Source of the DNA: Cyanobium usitatum str. Tous
GTDB lineage: Bacteria > Cyanobacteriota > Cyanobacteriia > PCC-6307 > Cyanobiaceae
Reading direction: 5' to 3'
NCBI RefSeq assembly: GCF_963920485.1
Contig: NZ_OY986431.1
Location: 124,001-188,000 of the forward strand
Length of the DNA stretch: 64,000 nucleotides
Shown piece by piece: positions 52,127 through 64,000 of this stretch. The notes below the pieces were generated by a model. It was not told the origin of the DNA. It searched no databases and was given only the letters and a program-made list of their open reading frames with translations. A program made the position numbers and the translations under genes. Numbering within the stretch: position 1 is the first letter of the stretch; each line of letters opens with the position of its first letter.

Positions 52127-52735
52127 ATGCGGATTGCTATTTCTGGATCCCATTCTCTCGGGAAGTCCACGGTCGTAAATGATTGGGTTGCGCTTAATGG
52201 CGACTACATGCGCGAGGAAGAGCCCTATCGAGTTCTTAGCTTGCGAGGCCCCTACGAGATTCTTTTTGGCGATGCCTCCACACGATTGCACAATGGAATT
52301 CAGCTGTACTACAGCATTGGTCGCCTTAATCGCTATTCAACGTCTGCCGAACAGGTCATCTTTGACAGGGCGCCAGTTGATTACATTGCCTATTCCCAGT
52401 ACACGGCAAATCAACATCTGACGGATATTGATGACGACTTCGTCCTGTCTATGGTTTCTGCGGTAAGGGAATCTTTGGAGCGTCTTGATATCTTGGCCTT
52501 CGTGCCTCAGTCTGAAGATTGGCCGGTGGCCATGGAGGATGATGGTATTCGTCCGGTTGATCATGCCTACCGTGACGATGTGGATGCTATTTTTAAGCAG
52601 ATCTATCGAGATGGTCGTTTTGATATTTTGCCGAAAAAGAGCCCGCCGTTGTTAATTGAGCTGGTGGGCTCGCCCGAGCACCGTTTGCTGCAGTTGGCCC
52701 AGGCGGTTGAACAAGTGCAAGTCGAAACGCGCTGA
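52127..52735 (+). CDS. AAA_28/NadR-like P-loop NTPase
   Basis: 202 residues from ATG at 52127. The Walker A motif is RIAISGSHSLGKSTVVNDWV, and VIFDRAPVDYIAYSQY resembles the Walker B-like region of deoxynucleoside-kinase/NadR-type ATPases. AT-richer than neighbours. The substrate is unknown; a nucleotide or cofactor kinase role is possible. Confidence 0.75.
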   Translation: MRIAISGSHSLGKSTVVNDWVALNGDYMREEEPYRVLSLRGPYEILFGDASTRLHNGIQLYYSIGRLNRYSTSAEQVIFDRAPVDYIAYSQYTANQHLTDIDDDFVLSMVSAVRESLERLDILAFVPQSEDWPVAMEDDGIRPVDHAYRDDVDAIFKQIYRDGRFDILPKKSPPLLIELVGSPEHRLLQLAQAVEQVQVETR

Positions 52736-52781
52736 CGATATTGAGCAGTGCTCAGCCAGTCGCTATTAGTTTTATTTCTTA

Positions 52782-52853
<72 letters not shown>

Positions 52854-52904
52854 AGCTCAATGAAATTAGCATTCAGGGGTTGGCCTTGATGGGAAGGGTA
52901 AGTG

Positions 52905-53159
52905 ATGGGATCCAAGCCAGATTCAATTGATCCAGCCCTTAAGGCGAGGTTGCTCCAAGAAGCTCGTACCCCCTGGCGCGGTCTGCGGCGCGGTCTTTGG
53001 GTGGCCTTGGCCGCTTCTGGTGCGGTGGGGTTGGCCACGATGGCAATGCGATTGGCAAGCGGAGCCGAAGTTGCCTCAACCGACCTGCTGATCCAGGTCG
53101 GTGCCCTCAGCTTGTTCGGCAGTCTCTTCTGGTTGGATCGCAACCGTGCCGGCGACTGA
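52905..53159 (+). CDS. DUF3493 (LPA1-like) small membrane protein
   Basis: 84 residues from ATG at 52905 (GTG just before). ALKARLLQEARTPWRGLRRG followed by two membrane helices is the DUF3493 pattern, found in the photosystem II assembly factor LPA1/Rep27 of plants and algae. A role in PSII biogenesis is inferred from that. Its 3' 84 bases overlap the end of a convergent gene. Confidence 0.75.
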   Translation: MGSKPDSIDPALKARLLQEARTPWRGLRRGLWVALAASGAVGLATMAMRLASGAEVASTDLLIQVGALSLFGSLFWLDRNRAGD

Positions 53160-53759
53160 AGCAGCAGGCTGGCTGGTCAGAAGCGGGTTCAGCAGCAACA
53201 GGGGCAGCCCTAGGGACATTCGCTGGCTGACGAGCTCCTGCAGGCTCAGGGGTGGACGCTCAGGGAGCGTGGCTGGGTTGCGGCTTAGCAGGGCGATTGT
53301 CTGGATCAGTTGTTGCCACTGCCAGGTGATTACCGCTAGCAGCGGACAGGCCACTAGCAGACCCACGAAGCGAGGGCTTGCTGCCAGGGGGGAGAGCGGC
53401 GTAGCCAGGGCGGCGTGCTGGTCTATCCACCAAAAAAGGGGCAGCAGGGCTGCAGCGCCAGCTGCCATTAGGAGCTTGAGCACCAGGCTGCTCTGCAGTG
53501 CCGCCAAGCTGAGCTGGGCCCCGCTTCTGGCTTTGATTGGTACTTGAATTACCAGCAAGGAGCAAACGTCGGCTGGGCGCTGCCAGAGCAGAATTGCGGG
53601 CCCTAGGGCGCCGATTGCCCAGGCCAGCAAGCGCTCTAGCCCAGGCAGGGGGCCAGGATCCGCCCCCGCCAGCACCAATACCAACCCCAAAAGCTCCAGC
53701 GGCACGGCCCCAAGGGCCACCAGCTGGAGCCAGAGCAGGGGCTCGCTGCGGGGGTTCAC
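53076..53759 (-). CDS. Low-complexity-tail membrane protein
   Basis: 227 residues from GTG at 53759, 5 bases after the infB stop. Four to five membrane helices include PLLWLQLVALGAVPLELLGL and VGLLVACPLLAVITWQWQQL; the C-terminal 35 residues are Ala/Glu/Thr-rich. This is a cyanobacterial family of unknown role usually behind infB. It is likely read from the nusA-infB operon. The 84-base overlap with the DUF3493 gene is unusually long. Confidence 0.75.
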   Translation of the reverse strand: MNPRSEPLLWLQLVALGAVPLELLGLVLVLAGADPGPLPGLERLLAWAIGALGPAILLWQRPADVCSLLVIQVPIKARSGAQLSLAALQSSLVLKLLMAAGAAALLPLFWWIDQHAALATPLSPLAASPRFVGLLVACPLLAVITWQWQQLIQTIALLSRNPATLPERPPLSLQELVSQRMSLGLPLLLLNPLLTSQPAASVAGTVAIQPEETAEQAEGTDLDQQVG

Positions 53760-53764
53760 GGAGG

Positions 53765-56700
53765 TCAGATGGTGAGGGTTCGGCGCTGAGTGGCCAATTT
53801 GAACGCCTCCACCCGATCCCCTTCCTGCCAGCCGGTGTAGCGGTCGGTGCCGATGCCGCACTCGAAGCCGGTGGCAACTTCCTTGACGTCGTCCTTGTTG
53901 CGACGCAGGGAGTCGAGGTCGCCCTCGAACACCTTCTCCTTGCCGCGCCACACCCGCACTTTGCAGTTGCGTTGCAGCTTGCCGCTGGTCACATAGCAAC
54001 CAGCCACCGCACTGCGGCCAATGGTGAATACGGCGCGCACCTCGGCTTCGCCAAGGGACTCCTCCACCAACTCCGGCTCCAGCAGGCCTTCCATAGCCAT
54101 CTGGATGTCTTCCAGCAGCTTGTAGATGACGTCGTAGTCGCGCACGTCGACGCCGGTGGCATCGGAGGCGCGTTTGGCGCCAGGGGCCATTGAGGTGTTG
54201 AAGCCAACGATCACGGCGCCGGAGGCGGCGGCTAGATCGACGTCGGTTTCGGTGATCTCGCCAGGTGCTGAGAGCAGTACCCGCACCTGCACCTCGCCCT
54301 GAGGGAGTCGCTCCAGGGAGCCGAGAATCGCCTCCACGGAGCCCTGCACGTCTGCTTTGAGGATCAAGTTGAGCTCCTTGAGCTCGCCCTCGCTGGCCTG
54401 GCCCGACATCGAGGCCAGGGAAACCCGACGTGAAGCCATTTGCTGGGCAAGTCGGGTGGCCCGGGCCTCGTTGGCGCGGTCGCCTACCACCGAGCGGGCG
54501 GTCTTCTCATCTGGATAGACCTCAAATTCGTCGCCAGCGGTTGGCACTTCGCTGAAGCCGAGGGCTTCAACGGCATAGGAAGGACCTGCCTCCTTAACCC
54601 GCTTGCCGGTGTCATCCACCATGGCGCGCACCTTGCCCAGAACCGGGCCTGCCGCCAGCACGTCACCAGCTTTGAGGGTGCCGTTCTGGATTAGCAGGGT
54701 GGCAACAGGGCCCTTGGCCTTGTCGAGGTGGGCCTCGATCACGGTGCCCCGAGCCATGCGGTTCGGGTTGGCCTGGAGGTCTTCCACCTCGGTGACCAGC
54801 AGGATCATCTCCAGCAATTTGTCGACGTTCTCACCCTTGAGAGCGCTGACAGGCACCATCACCGTGTCGCCACCCCAGTCTTCAGCCACCAGTTCGAGGC
54901 CGGAGAGTTCCTGTTTGACCCGGTCGGCGGAGGCCCCTTCCTTGTCGATCTTGTTGATCGCCACCACGATCGGCACCTTGGCGGCCCGGGCATGGCTGAT
55001 TGCCTCGAGGGTTTGGGGCCGTACGCCGTCATCGGCTGCCACCACCAGCACTGCCACGTCTGTGACCTTGGTGCCGCGGGCTCGCATGGCGGTGAACGCC
55101 TCGTGGCCCGGGGTGTCGAGGAAGGTGATCTTGCGTTGTTCGCCTGCGTGGGGGATCTCCACTTGATAGGCGCCGATGTGCTGGGTGATGCCGCCGGCTT
55201 CGCCCGCTGCAACTCGGGTTTTGCGGATTGCGTCGAGAAGGCTGGTCTTGCCGTGGTCGACGTGTCCCATCACGGTCACCACGGGGGGGCGACGGATCAG
55301 GTGGGCGCGATCGCTTTCTTCGATCATCTCAACCGTCTTGGCGGCCGCTGCCTCGACGTCGTCTTCGAGTACCGGTACGCCGAATTCCTCGGCCACCGCT
55401 TCGATTGTGGAGAGGTCAAGGCTTTGGGTCACCGTGGCGATGACCCCCTTGAAGAAGAGGCTCTTGATGATCTCGGAGCTTTCCACACCGAGCTTCTCGG
55501 CCAGCTCCTGCACCGTGAGGTTGCCCTCCGGCACGATCAGCATTTCGGGCCGAACAGCCTTGGCTTCGCGGGTCGCACGGAGTTCCATGGCCCGGCGGCG
55601 CTGACGCTGGCGGGTGGTTTCCTTCTTGCGCTTGCGCATCGCCGCCATGGGTTTGGCGGCTGGGGTGGAGGCGGTGCGGGGCTTGGCCGGGCGGGCCAGG
55701 CTGGCCTGCAGCACATAGGCCTCATGTTCACCGGCGTAGCCACCGGTTTCAGCCGTGAGCGCATCATCGTTTTCGCCGATGATGTGAACCTTGGTGCGCT
55801 GCTTTTGAGGCGTACGGCTGCGCAGGGCCTCCAGCTTGGCGCTGTCGTCCCAGTCAGGTCGGCGGGGGCGTCCGGCTGCACCAGCGGGCGTTGGGGCCCG
55901 GAAGCCAGGCCTTCTGGGGGCTGCTGGCGGGGTTGCGCTGGGTCGCACCAGTTCCGGTGTGCCGCCAGGGCTGCTGGGTGCACCTGCTGGGGCTTCGCTG
56001 CGGTCGCCGGGGCGCCGCGGCGGTGGGGCTGTGGGGCGGCCGGAGGGCTTCTGGAGCTGCATCAGCTCGCCAGGAGCCATCGGCTTGCGCATGCCGGCTG
56101 GCATACCCGGACGGCCAGGTGCTGCCGGGCGACCGGGAGCTCCTAGGCCAATAGGGGCTCCAGGGGCTTCGCTATCGCGGCGAATCGGCTTGCCGACAAG
56201 CTCCAAGGGGGTTGGGCCAGGACGGCCCCCAGCTCCAGGCTGGCCTGGACGGGTTGGAGCTGGCACGCCAGTGCGTTGGGGGCTGGCGGGACGCTGACTC
56301 AGGGGCGCCCTGCCTGCTGGCGGAGCCGGGCGGCTGCTGGTGGTGCCCCCCGCAGGGGTGCTGATGGGCCTACCCACCAGCTGGGGCTTGCCGGGCGCTG
56401 GCCGCATCGGCAATTCCGGTTTGCGGCTCGCAGCTGGTGCCGGAGCTGCAGGGGCCGGGCGGGCCGGGGCTGGGGTGGCTGGGCGAGCTGGCTTGGATGC
56501 AATCACCACAGGCTTGCTGGGTGAAGCAGGCTTGCTGGCTGAAGCAGTTGCGGGCCTGGCTGGTGCCGGGGGCTTGGTCGGTGCCGGCGGCTTGCTCACC
56601 AAGGTGGGCTTGCTTGCAGCTGCTGGCTGTTTGACAACTTCTGGTTGCTTGACAAGCTCAGGCTGCTTGGAGACCAGCTGAGGCTTGGCAACCACCTGTG

Positions 56701-57118
56701 GCTTGGAGGCCAGGGGTGGCTTGCTTGCCAAGGGCGGCTTGTTGGGCAGGGCTGGCTTACCCGCAGGAGCTGCGGCGGGCCGGGCCGGGGGCATGACCGG
56801 CTTGGCTGCCGCCGGAGCGACCGGCCGGGGGCTGGTGGCTGGCTGGGGAGGGGCTGGCGATGGGACAGCGGCGGTCTCAGCCTTTTTGACGGCGAGGATC
56901 GCTTTCGGCGGAGCGGCAGCGGGCGGCGCTGCCGCCTTGCTGCCGTTCGAGCCGCCCTCGATCAAGGAGCGAATCCGTGTCGCTTCGTCGTCGCTGATAG
57001 AGCTGCTATGGCTCTTTGCCGCAACCCCCAGCTTCTCGGCGGCGTCGAGCACGTCCTTGTTCTCCAGGCCTAAGTCCCGGGACAGCTCATAAATTCTGAC
57101 TTTGCCGCTGCTGGTCAT
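53765..57118 (-). CDS. infB: Translation initiation factor IF-2
   Basis: 1117 residues. The IF2_N motif is at the start ([20 protein letters not shown]). Residues about 65-430 are Pro/Ala/Lys-rich and disordered. A second IF2_N domain ([20 protein letters not shown]) is followed by the GTPase: G1 [16 protein letters not shown]3 [13 protein letters not shown]4 AINKIDKEG. The C-terminal domains bind formyl-Met-tRNA. IF-2 places the initiator tRNA on the ribosome. Confidence 0.97.
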   Translation of the reverse strand: MTSSGKVRIYELSRDLGLENKDVLDAAEKLGVAAKSHSSSISDDEATRIRSLIEGGSNGSKAAAPPAAAPPKAILAVKKAETAAVPSPAPPQPATSPRPVAPAAAKPVMPPARPAAAPAGKPALPNKPPLASKPPLASKPQVVAKPQLVSKQPELVKQPEVVKQPAAASKPTLVSKPPAPTKPPAPARPATASASKPASPSKPVVIASKPARPATPAPARPAPAAPAPAASRKPELPMRPAPGKPQLVGRPISTPAGGTTSSRPAPPAGRAPLSQRPASPQRTGVPAPTRPGQPGAGGRPGPTPLELVGKPIRRDSEAPGAPIGLGAPGRPAAPGRPGMPAGMRKPMAPGELMQLQKPSGRPTAPPPRRPGDRSEAPAGAPSSPGGTPELVRPSATPPAAPRRPGFRAPTPAGAAGRPRRPDWDDSAKLEALRSRTPQKQRTKVHIIGENDDALTAETGGYAGEHEAYVLQASLARPAKPRTASTPAAKPMAAMRKRKKETTRQRQRRRAMELRATREAKAVRPEMLIVPEGNLTVQELAEKLGVESSEIIKSLFFKGVIATVTQSLDLSTIEAVAEEFGVPVLEDDVEAAAAKTVEMIEESDRAHLIRRPPVVTVMGHVDHGKTSLLDAIRKTRVAAGEAGGITQHIGAYQVEIPHAGEQRKITFLDTPGHEAFTAMRARGTKVTDVAVLVVAADDGVRPQTLEAISHARAAKVPIVVAINKIDKEGASADRVKQELSGLELVAEDWGGDTVMVPVSALKGENVDKLLEMILLVTEVEDLQANPNRMARGTVIEAHLDKAKGPVATLLIQNGTLKAGDVLAAGPVLGKVRAMVDDTGKRVKEAGPSYAVEALGFSEVPTAGDEFEVYPDEKTARSVVGDRANEARATRLAQQMASRRVSLASMSGQASEGELKELNLILKADVQGSVEAILGSLERLPQGEVQVRVLLSAPGEITETDVDLAAASGAVIVGFNTSMAPGAKRASDATGVDVRDYDVIYKLLEDIQMAMEGLLEPELVEESLGEAEVRAVFTIGRSAVAGCYVTSGKLQRNCKVRVWRGKEKVFEGDLDSLRRNKDDVKEVATGFECGIGTDRYTGWQEGDRVEAFKLATQRRTLTI

Positions 57119-57201
57119 TCAGGTCTCCATGGGTCGGGGCCCAAAGGCCGCCATGCGGGGCCGAGGGGCACACCAGGCCGCACGCGCGCTGCGGCCAATG
57201 T

Positions 57202-57480
57202 TCATCTTGCCTCAGAGGCGAGATCGGCGCCTGGGGTCAGGCGCTTTTCCAGCGTTTCGACAATTGCATCTGCAACCTGGCAGCGCAGGGCCCGCTGCAG
57301 ACGCTTACGTCGTTTCGCCTCTTCCAGACACGCCTGGTTGGGGCAGAGATAGGCCGAACGGCCCATGCCCTGATCCAACCCGAGTCCCCCTTCGGCCAGC
57401 CGAATTACCCGCCAAAGCTGCTGGCGATCCAGCAGCGCGCGGCAGGCAACACAGCGCCGAAGCACGGCACGGCGACTCAC
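57202..57480 (-). CDS. ylxR: YlxR family RNA-binding protein
   Basis: 92 residues from GTG, overlapping the nusA stop (GTGA). The motif RRCVACRALLDRQQLWRVIR and later GRSAYLCPNQACLEEA match the YlxR (DUF448) fold. Its place between nusA and infB is conserved in many bacteria. Proposed RNA-binding or regulatory role. Confidence 0.92.
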   Translation of the reverse strand: MSRRAVLRRCVACRALLDRQQLWRVIRLAEGGLGLDQGMGRSAYLCPNQACLEEAKRRKRLQRALRCQVADAIVETLEKRLTPGADLASEAR

Positions 57481-58829
57481 CGGGCCTCTGCCTCGCTTGC
57501 CTGGGGCGCCTCCTCTTCCTCGTAGTAACCGGCTTCGTCTTCTGGCAGGGGGTAAAGCTCCCGCAGACGGGCATCCTCCTCGGCCCGGGCGGCCTGTTCG
57601 ATTTCAAGGCGGGCTTCGGCTTCGGCCTGAAGAGCCTCCTCCTCTTGCCGCTGGGCAATCAGCTCAGCCACCACCGCATCTTCCGAGGCTTGGTCGTATT
57701 CGCCGGCGTTCTTGATGTCGAGTTTCCAGCCGGTAAGGCGGGCGGCCAGACGCACGTTTTGGCCTTCGCGGCCAATGGCAAGGCTGAGCTGATCGGAGGG
57801 AACCAGCACGTGGGCGTGCTGGCCTTCAGGGTCGACCAGGCGAACCATTTCAACCCTTGCCGGGCTGAGGGAGTTGGCGATGTATTGGCCCGGGTCGGGC
57901 GACCAGCGAATCACGTCGATTTTCTCGCCACGCAGCTCGTTAACCACCTGCTGAATTCGGGAGCCGCGGGCGCCAATGCAGGCACCCACTGGATCAACTT
58001 CGCGCTCCACCGAGTCGACGGCCACCTTGGTGCGCGGGCCAACTGAGCGGGAAGGGGGATTGGCTTCCCTGGCTACGGCGACGATTCGGACCGAACCCTC
58101 CTGGATCTCGGGAACTTCGTTCTCAAACAAATAGACCACCAGGCCCGCGTTGGAGCGGCTCACAAATAGCTGGGGGCCGCGCCGCGCCACCTCGCTCACC
58201 TCCTTGAGGAACACCTTGAAGGTGGCATTGGCCCTGTAGTTGTCGTTGGGCAGCTGGTCGCGGCGGGGCAGCTCGGCCTCGACCTCGGGGCGACCCAGGC
58301 CAGAACTCACGGCCATGATCACGCTTTGGCGCTCGAAGCGGATCACCCGAGCGGTGAGCACGGGATCCTCCAGGTCGGCGAACTCCTCCTGGATCATGCG
58401 GCGCTGCTGGTCCCGCAGCTTCTGAGCCAACACCTGCTTGGTGGTGGCGGCGGCCATGCGGCCGAAGTCGTCTTTCTCCGGGGTGACATCCAGCACCACC
58501 GTGTCGCCGATCTGGGCGTCATCGGCAACCTGCTGCACTTCGGCTAGGGCGATTTGGTGGTCTTCGCTCTCAACTTCCTCAACAATTATTTTCGAGGCCA
58601 GAACTCGGTAGCCCTCCTCCTCCAGGTCCAGGCCCACATCGAAGTTGGAGAAGTAGTCCTCTTCGAAGGGGTCTTCACTGATCCCGAGGTAGAGGGTGCG
58701 GCGGTAGCGCTCATAGCCCTTAAGTAGGGCTTCCCTCAGGGCGGCCTCCACCACGGCGGGCGCCAGCTTCTTCTCGTCGCTGATGTCCTCGATCAGGTTA
58801 TTCAGACCGGGGAGCAGAACCAGGGCCAT
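57477..58829 (-). CDS. nusA: Transcription termination/antitermination protein NusA
   Basis: 450 residues. N-terminal RNA polymerase-binding domain, an S1 domain (IGDTVVLDVTPEKDDFGRMA), and two KH domains (PVGACIGARGSRIQQVVNEL; LSLAIGREGQNVRLAARLTG). The C-terminal tail is acidic (DEAGYYEEEEAPQ) and lacks the E. coli acidic repeats. Coupled to ylxR; preceded by rimP. Confidence 0.96.
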   Translation of the reverse strand: MALVLLPGLNNLIEDISDEKKLAPAVVEAALREALLKGYERYRRTLYLGISEDPFEEDYFSNFDVGLDLEEEGYRVLASKIIVEEVESEDHQIALAEVQQVADDAQIGDTVVLDVTPEKDDFGRMAAATTKQVLAQKLRDQQRRMIQEEFADLEDPVLTARVIRFERQSVIMAVSSGLGRPEVEAELPRRDQLPNDNYRANATFKVFLKEVSEVARRGPQLFVSRSNAGLVVYLFENEVPEIQEGSVRIVAVAREANPPSRSVGPRTKVAVDSVEREVDPVGACIGARGSRIQQVVNELRGEKIDVIRWSPDPGQYIANSLSPARVEMVRLVDPEGQHAHVLVPSDQLSLAIGREGQNVRLAARLTGWKLDIKNAGEYDQASEDAVVAELIAQRQEEEALQAEAEARLEIEQAARAEEDARLRELYPLPEDEAGYYEEEEAPQASEAEAR

Positions 58830-58860
58830 GGATCAGGGGTGAGAAATGGTCAGGGGAAAG

Positions 58861-59334
58861 TCAGTCGGACTCGGATGGGGTGACCAGGCAGACGCTGATC
58901 ACGGAGTCTCGGGGGATGCGCTGGGTGCGGCCGCGGATGTTGATGTGAACATCCGTCGCATCGCGCTCTAGGAGGAGCCCTTCGCGCCGCACGTCGAGCC
59001 CTTGGTTGTCACGGCAGAGCACGACAACGGGAAATCCGCGAAATGAGCGGAAATCGCGATCGTCGCGCAGCTCGTCGCTGACGCCAGGGCTGCTGATCTC
59101 CAGCACATAAGCATCACCAAGCAGCTCGGCAGCCTCGATCGCCTCGGCCAGCGGTGCACTTAGGGAAGCGCACTCATCCAGGTTGATGTCACTGCCATCA
59201 GCTCGCTGCACCAGCACCTGCACCGTCATGGGGATGCGATGGGTGAAGACGTGCACTCCCTTGAGCTCAAACCCAGTAGCTACCACAGCCGCTTGGGCTA
59301 GGCGCTCTAGGTCGGGCAGGAGAGGGTGGGGCAA
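58861..59334 (-). CDS. rimP: Ribosome maturation factor RimP
   Basis: 157 residues. It has the RimP core LGDAYVLEISSPGVSDELRD and an N-terminal alpha/beta domain (FELKGVHVFTHRIPMTVQVL). RimP assists assembly of the 30S subunit. First gene of the rimP-nusA-ylxR-infB operon, 31 bases before nusA. The sequence before it (59335-59516) shows no gene. Confidence 0.93.
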   Translation of the reverse strand: MPHPLLPDLERLAQAAVVATGFELKGVHVFTHRIPMTVQVLVQRADGSDINLDECASLSAPLAEAIEAAELLGDAYVLEISSPGVSDELRDDRDFRSFRGFPVVVLCRDNQGLDVRREGLLLERDATDVHINIRGRTQRIPRDSVISVCLVTPSESD

Positions 59335-59516
59335 TGCGGCGGGGAAGCTGGGGGCAGGCGGCCCGCCGGCTTGTGCAGTACTAAAACTGCCCTGCAGAGC
59401 ACAGCTGTTCAGTAAAAACCGAACCCTTGGCGAAGCGCTGAATGCTCAGCGAGGCGCCAAACCGTGACTGGAGGGTATGCCCGCCGGGCAAGCATTCAGC
59501 CTAGGGGATAGGAAGC

Positions 59517-61071
<1,555 letters not shown>

Positions 61072-61107
61072 GCACTGCTACGGTCGCGGCCGATTCAGGA
61101 ATATTTG

Positions 61108-61821
61108 ATGTCGGATCTGCAGGACCGGATGAAGCAGGCAGTGGCTGCTGCGGCCACTGAGCAGATCCAGAGCGGCATGGTGGTCGGCCTGGGTTCCGGC
61201 TCCACCGCAGCCCTAATGATTCAGGCCCTCGGCGCCAAGCTCAAGAGCGGTGAACTCAGCGATGTGGTGGGTGTCACCACCTCCTTCCAAGGCGAGGTGC
61301 TGGCCGCTGAACTCGGCATTCCGCTCAAGAGCCTTAATGCGATTGAGCGCATCGATCTTGCAATTGATGGCGCAGATGAGGTGGATCCCGCTTTTCAATT
61401 GATCAAGGGCGGTGGTGCTTGCCACGTTCAGGAGAAATTGGTAGCAGTGCGGGCCGATCGCTTTGTGGTGGTGGTGGATTCCACCAAGCTGGTGGACACC
61501 CTCAACCTCGGCTTCCTACTGCCGGTGGAGGTGCTCCCCGGTGCCTGGCGTCAGGTGCAGGGTCAGCTCAAGGCAATGGGCGGCGAGGCCCAGCTGCGCA
61601 TGGCCGTGAAGAAGGCCGGTCCGGTGGTGACCGATCAGGGAAACCTAGTTTTAGATGTGAAGTTTGCTGGTGGCATCAGCGATCCGGCTGGCCTGGAGGC
61701 GGCGATCAACAACCTGCCGGGCGTGTTGGAGAACGGCCTGTTCGTGAACATCACCGACCAGGTGCTGGTGGGTGAAATCGTGGACGGCGAGCCCCGGGTG
61801 CGGGATCTAATCAAGCGCTGA
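61108..61821 (+). CDS. rpiA: Ribose-5-phosphate isomerase A
   Basis: 237 residues from ATG at 61108. Interconverts ribose-5-phosphate and ribulose-5-phosphate in the Calvin and pentose-phosphate cycles. Motifs: [16 protein letters not shown], the catalytic region [20 protein letters not shown] and VLPGAWRQV. It follows the HtrA gene by 36 bases and overlaps the convergent yjbQ gene by 15 bases. Confidence 0.96.
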   Translation: MSDLQDRMKQAVAAAATEQIQSGMVVGLGSGSTAALMIQALGAKLKSGELSDVVGVTTSFQGEVLAAELGIPLKSLNAIERIDLAIDGADEVDPAFQLIKGGGACHVQEKLVAVRADRFVVVVDSTKLVDTLNLGFLLPVEVLPGAWRQVQGQLKAMGGEAQLRMAVKKAGPVVTDQGNLVLDVKFAGGISDPAGLEAAINNLPGVLENGLFVNITDQVLVGEIVDGEPRVRDLIKR

Positions 61822-62286
61822 GTCTCGGCCCCCAACCGCGCTTCCGTCTCCGCACAGCTGCAGCAGCACCTGGCGCTGACGGGGGCCATCCAATTCCACC
61901 AGCAGCACGGCCTGGTAGCGGCCCAGGCCCAAGTGGCCGTCCACCACCGGTAGGGTGAGGTGGTTGCCCAGCTTCAGGGCGATCAGGTGGGCATGGGCGT
62001 TGCGCGGCTCATCGGCGGGAATGCCCGGCCGCAGGTGCAGGTCGTTGTGGGCGTAGGCCCGGTCGGGGGGCGTCAGGGCCAGGAAATGGCGCTCGATGTC
62101 GCCCAGCAACCGTTCCTCGGCCTCGTTTACGACCAGGGCGGTGGTGGTGTGCTGGCCGGCGGCCACCAGCAGACCATTGCGGATCCCGTTGGCATTCACG
62201 AAGGCTTGCAGGTCGGCGCTGATGTCGTGGCAGCTGAAGCTGGCCGTGGTGGTGAGTTCCAGCCGGGTGGAGTGAAACGTCACCAT
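61807..62286 (-). CDS. yjbQ: YjbQ/UPF0047 family protein
   Basis: 159 residues. The family signature runs from [20 protein letters not shown] and AYAHNDLH to [20 protein letters not shown], with conserved His residues for metal. Members have weak thiamine-phosphate synthase activity; the true role is unclear. The last 20 residues are beyond the usual end. Confidence 0.9.
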   Translation of the reverse strand: MVTFHSTRLELTTTASFSCHDISADLQAFVNANGIRNGLLVAAGQHTTTALVVNEAEERLLGDIERHFLALTPPDRAYAHNDLHLRPGIPADEPRNAHAHLIALKLGNHLTLPVVDGHLGLGRYQAVLLVELDGPRQRQVLLQLCGDGSAVGGRDSALD

Positions 62287-62307
62287 GGCGAAGCAAACTC
62301 CCCCATC

Positions 62308-63624
<1,317 letters not shown>

Positions 63625-63726
63625 GGAACGGCTCAGGGTTACGGGATTGTCAAGTTAGGCCGGCACAGTTCTTGCAGGCGGTGAGGCTCCTAAGGAGGGC
63701 CTGACGGTAGGATCTCCCTTCTCTGA

Positions 63727-64000
<274 letters not shown>

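Overview
This window is about 64 kb of a GC-rich picocyanobacterial chromosome of the alpha-cyanobacterial (Synechococcus/Cyanobium) lineage. Several features support this. The tmRNA gene is permuted into two pieces and encodes the tag ANNIVRFSRQTAPVAA. There are genes for photosystem II proteins D1 (psbA) and PsbX, Ycf66, a high-light-inducible protein and a short CP12 that lacks the N-terminal cysteine pair. The housekeeping genes are dense and often coupled by 4-base start/stop overlaps.

Layout. 1-21.4 kb is core chromosome: partial gltS, an S9 peptidase, def, rpsU, a ComM-like ATPase, a HIT protein, an exporter, a Hlip, two lipoproteins, ycf66-psbX, yggT, accC, tRNA-Leu(GAG), a LpxB-like protein, msrB, a PRC-barrel protein, smc, a DUF883/holin-X pair and a THUMP methyltransferase. 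21.4-21.7 kb is the permuted ssrA gene. 21,685-34,492 is an integrated element. 34.5-64 kb is core chromosome again: SemiSWEET, a thiol-disulfide protein, a DnaJ-type protein, hemB, mutS2, a sugar-type ABC ATPase, obg, cp12, an ABC-F/DUF2301/GST operon, an aspartoacylase-like gene, psbA, tRNA-Thr(CGT), the rimP-nusA-ylxR-infB operon, an HtrA protease, rpiA, yjbQ, hisD and the start of rpsT.

The main discovery candidate is the 12.8-kb element in ssrA. It is bounded by a perfect 40-bp direct repeat that contains the tmRNA terminator. It carries a tyrosine integrase at its right end, a primase/VapE-type helicase gene coupled to an excisionase-like gene, and a small-terminase-like HTH gene. Both ends carry TTGTCCA half-sites that occur next to the integrase start and just inside the left repeat. 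This gene set resembles a phage satellite or a tycheposon-like element. The middle holds passenger DNA in several states: a beta-barrel outer-membrane gene, a RAYT transposase preceded by two tiny coupled ribbon-helix-helix-like genes, a decaying sugar-catabolism operon (truncated SDR, intact SMP-30 lactonase, frameshifted SDR, truncated RraA), a transposase fragment, a helicase fragment, a truncated 3-methyladenine glycosylase and small secreted proteins. All functional names rest on motif recognition from reading the sequence; no database search was possible.
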